A program made the position numbers and the translations under genes. A stretch of 64,000 nt of DNA from Deltaproteobacteria bacterium (GTDB taxonomy: Bacteria > Desulfobacterota > Desulfomonilia > UBA1062). The notes below the pieces were generated by a model. It was given only the letters and a program-made list of their open reading frames with translations, was not told the DNA's origin and searched no databases. Each line of letters starts with the position of its first letter. The first letter of the stretch is position 1. The stretch covers positions 1 to 64,000 of the forward strand of contig JAHDKO010000031.1 of the NCBI GenBank assembly GCA_018436855.1. The letters run 5' to 3'. This document shows, in pieces, positions 61,717 to 64,000 of the stretch.

Positions 61717-64000
61717 TCACCGCTCCTGCTGCCCGTCGAGGATCTCCATGATCTTGTCCGCGAGATCTCCCAGGCTGAACGGTTTCTGGATGAACCCTCT
61801 GCACCCCTTGTCCATGATTTCCTTGGCCTGGCCGTTGAGACTGTATCCGCTCGACAGCAGTACGTTCACATCCGGCCTGATTTCCTTCAGACCGTCGAAG
61901 GTCTCTCTGCCGCCGAGATCGGGCATGATCATATCGAGCACCACCAGGTCTATGGAATCCCGGTTGCCGCGGTACGTCTCGATCCCCGCCCTTCCTCCCG
62001 CGGCAGTGATGACGTCATACCCGAGTCTCTTGAGCATCTCGGCGCCCACGTCCAGAATGACCTCCTCATCGTCGATGAGCAGAATGGTCCCCTGCCCTTT
62101 CCTGATCTCTCCGCAGGTCTGCCGTTCTTCCTGAACGGTCTTCTCTGATGCGGGAAAATACAGGGTGAACGTAGAGCCTTCACCCTTCTCGCTCTCCACG
62201 GTGACGAACCCCTTGTGGTTTTTCATGATGCCGTATACCGAGGCAAGCCCGAGCCCGGTCCCCCTCCCCTTGCCCTTGGTGGTGAAGAACGGCTCGAAGA
62301 TCCGCGACTTGACCGCCTCGTCCATGCCGATGCCGGTGTCGGTCACCGAGACCCGGACATACCTGCCCGGTCCCACCCCGAAGGGTGCTACCTCGGACTC
62401 GTCGAGGTTCACGTTTTGGGTTGAGAGATAAAGATCTCCGCCTCCGGGCATGGCCTGCCAAGCGTTCACAAAGAGGTTGAGCATGACCTGCTCCATCTGG
62501 TTCCGGTCCACCTCCACGATCCACAGCCCTTCCTGGATGTTCTGGTGTATCCGGATCTCCTTCTTGGTCCTCCCGAACATCTCGGCGCTCTTCTGGATAA
62601 ATTCTCCCAGCTGAGTGGGCCTGACCTCATACTTGCCCCCGCGGGCAAACCCGAGAAACTGCTTGGTGAGCTCGGAGCCCTGGCGCACGTATTCCTCCAC
62701 GTTTTTCAGGCGGTCGAAAAACGGGTGGGACTTGTCCGCGCTCAGGAGCATGAGCGAGACATTGCCGAGAATGCCCATGAGCAGGTTGTTGAAATCGTGG
62801 GCGATCCCTCCCGCCATGGTCCCGATGGCCTCCATCTTCTGGGCGCGCATGAACTGCTCCTCAAGGATCTTCTTGTCGCTGATGTCGATCAGGAAGCCGC
62901 GTGCGCCTGAAGGCCTCCCGTTCTTCATGATCGCGACTGCATGCACCAGCGCGGGAAAGGTGGTGCCGTCCTTGCGCCGGGCCAGATACTCGTTCAGCCC
63001 GATCCGCTCGCCGGCCAGTACCCTGCCGATGTTTTCGATTGCCCGTGCCCGGTCATCGGGTGCCAGCATGATGGTTATGTCCAGCCCCTTGTCCAGCTCT
63101 TCAGGGGCATACTGGAATTTTTCAAAGGCGGTCTCGTTGGCAAAGGTAATGATGCCGTACTCGTCGGTCTCGAACACGGTCTCGGGCATGAGCCTCGCCA
63201 TGTCCCGGAACCGCTCCTCACTCTGCCGCAGGGCTTCTTCCGCTTTTTTCCGGTCTGTTATATCGATGATCGAGGCCACGCTCTCGTTCGTGCCCGGGAT
63301 CATGGTCACACTCATGAAGAGGTCACGCGTCTCTCCCGTCCGGACACTGCACCGGAACTCATAGGAATCCGGGGCCGCACCTTCCTTTCTGCGGCGCTGG
63401 CCATGGTACTTTTTCATCCGTTTCAGGTCTTCTTCCGCCACAAAGGAGGTCCAGACCATCTTTCCTTCCAGCTCTTTCCTTGTATATCCCACGAGCTTCT
63501 CGAACTTGGAGTTGGCAAGGCGGATGACATGGTTCTCATCCACGATGATGTTTGCCGTGGCCGTGTGCTCGAAGATGGTCCGATACCGTCCCTCGCTCTG
63601 CCGCAGGGCTTCCTCGGCCCGCTTCCTCTCGGTGATGTCCGTCTGGGTTCCGATGATGCGCAGCGGCGTGCCGTCGTGATCCCACTGGATCAGCTTGCCG
63701 CGGTCGAGAATCCACTTGTACGATCCGTCCTTGCACCGGATGCGGTGTTCGCTCACATAAACGGGCGACTCGCCCCTCAGGTGCCGGTCCAGCTCCCTGT
63801 CGCTCGGCTCACGGTCGTCGGGGTGTACATGGATTGCCCACTCGTCGCTGCTGTCGGAGATCTCGTGTTCGGCGTAGCCCAGCATCTCTTTCCAGCGCAG
63901 CGACCGGAACACCGTGCCGGTCTTCAGGTTCAGATCCCACACCCCGTCACCGGCGCCTTCCAGCGCAAACTGCCAGCGCTCCTCGCTCCTTTGCAGGGCC
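61717..64000 (-). CDS. multi-PAS hybrid histidine kinase with receiver domain, partial at 5' end
   Basis: The gene runs off the right edge; at least 760 residues are visible. In order there are three PAS domains (the first opening RSEERWQFALEGAGDGVWDL, each joined by ITERK or EEALRQSE linkers), a dimerisation/phospho-acceptor domain with GGIAHDFNNLL, a HATPase domain with NLFVNAWQAMPGGG, DTGIGM and GTGLGLA, and a C-terminal receiver with DDEE, the acceptor Asp in VVLDMIMP and Lys in FIQKPF. It lacks membrane spans in the visible part, which suggests a cytosolic sensor with possible haem or flavin-binding PAS. The NTP-linked output partner is not next to it. Confidence 0.92.
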   Translation of the reverse strand, partial: ALQRSEERWQFALEGAGDGVWDLNLKTGTVFRSLRWKEMLGYAEHEISDSSDEWAIHVHPDDREPSDRELDRHLRGESPVYVSEHRIRCKDGSYKWILDRGKLIQWDHDGTPLRIIGTQTDITERKRAEEALRQSEGRYRTIFEHTATANIIVDENHVIRLANSKFEKLVGYTRKELEGKMVWTSFVAEEDLKRMKKYHGQRRRKEGAAPDSYEFRCSVRTGETRDLFMSVTMIPGTNESVASIIDITDRKKAEEALRQSEERFRDMARLMPETVFETDEYGIITFANETAFEKFQYAPEELDKGLDITIMLAPDDRARAIENIGRVLAGERIGLNEYLARRKDGTTFPALVHAVAIMKNGRPSGARGFLIDISDKKILEEQFMRAQKMEAIGTMAGGIAHDFNNLLMGILGNVSLMLLSADKSHPFFDRLKNVEEYVRQGSELTKQFLGFARGGKYEVRPTQLGEFIQKSAEMFGRTKKEIRIHQNIQEGLWIVEVDRNQMEQVMLNLFVNAWQAMPGGGDLYLSTQNVNLDESEVAPFGVGPGRYVRVSVTDTGIGMDEAVKSRIFEPFFTTKGKGRGTGLGLASVYGIMKNHKGFVTVESEKGEGSTFTLYFPASEKTVQEERQTCGEIRKGQGTILLIDDEEVILDVGAEMLKRLGYDVITAAGGRAGIETYRGNRDSIDLVVLDMIMPDLGGRETFDGLKEIRPDVNVLLSSGYSLNGQAKEIMDKGCRGFIQKPFSLGDLADKIMEILDGQQER

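Overview
The window reads as chromosome of a GC-rich, Gram-negative, flexible-metabolism bacterium, most likely a member of the Desulfobacterota (former Deltaproteobacteria). This is inferred from the gene families, not from a marker gene: a sigma-54 activator of the AcoR type, a Fer4_20 flavoprotein, a phosphofructokinase with pyrophosphate-type residues, a LIV-type transporter joined to an acyl-CoA synthetase, an HD-GYP protein, an HDOD protein, and intergenic palindromes of the kind associated with REP/RAYT elements. No rRNA, tRNA, CRISPR array, intact transposase or phage gene was found.

Layout. Positions 1-2995 hold a compact sigma-54 circuit on the minus strand: activator gene, distal dyad, a -24/-12 promoter, a possible small gene, and the start of an iron-sulfur oxidoreductase that leaves the window. 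Positions 3017-4266 hold no protein gene but carry a good sigma-70 promoter followed by two tandem hairpin-and-U-run units, a candidate small RNA locus. Positions 4267-15340 are an accessory stretch: a Ca-binding repeat-type protein, a DHFR-like gene with an attC-like palindrome behind it, a phosphoesterase/nucleotidyltransferase pair, a tautomerase, an acetyltransferase, a D-aminoacylase/QueG-like/MOT1 transporter run, an SDR, CutA and a lipoprotein with a decayed tail. REP-like repeats lie between them.

Positions 15524-49412 are mostly housekeeping or single-gene metabolic functions on the plus strand: the Prc protease, an orphan ABC-type binding protein, GalE, two unknown proteins, MetF, a YchJ-like protein, a DUF374 acyltransferase, a chalcone-isomerase-like protein, an AI-2E exporter, a double-receiver HD-GYP protein, an aminotransferase, hydrolases, SDRs, malate dehydrogenase, an Old Yellow Enzyme, a Nudix hydrolase, a cyclophilin, an MFS transporter, a 5'-3' exonuclease, a phosphofructokinase (minus strand), an HDAC-family hydrolase, an MgtC/DUF4010 protein and a NAD(P)HX repair enzyme.

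Positions 49426-53180 hold a LysE exporter, a UspA protein and, on the minus strand, a secreted clostripain-type cysteine protease directly followed by a broken serpin gene. Positions 53663-60901 are a complete LIV-type operon (two permeases, a small membrane-anchored protein, a binding protein, two ATPases) ending in a long-chain acyl-CoA synthetase, which suggests import and CoA activation of a carboxylic acid. The window closes with a secreted ComEA-like protein and a multi-PAS hybrid histidine kinase cut by the right edge.
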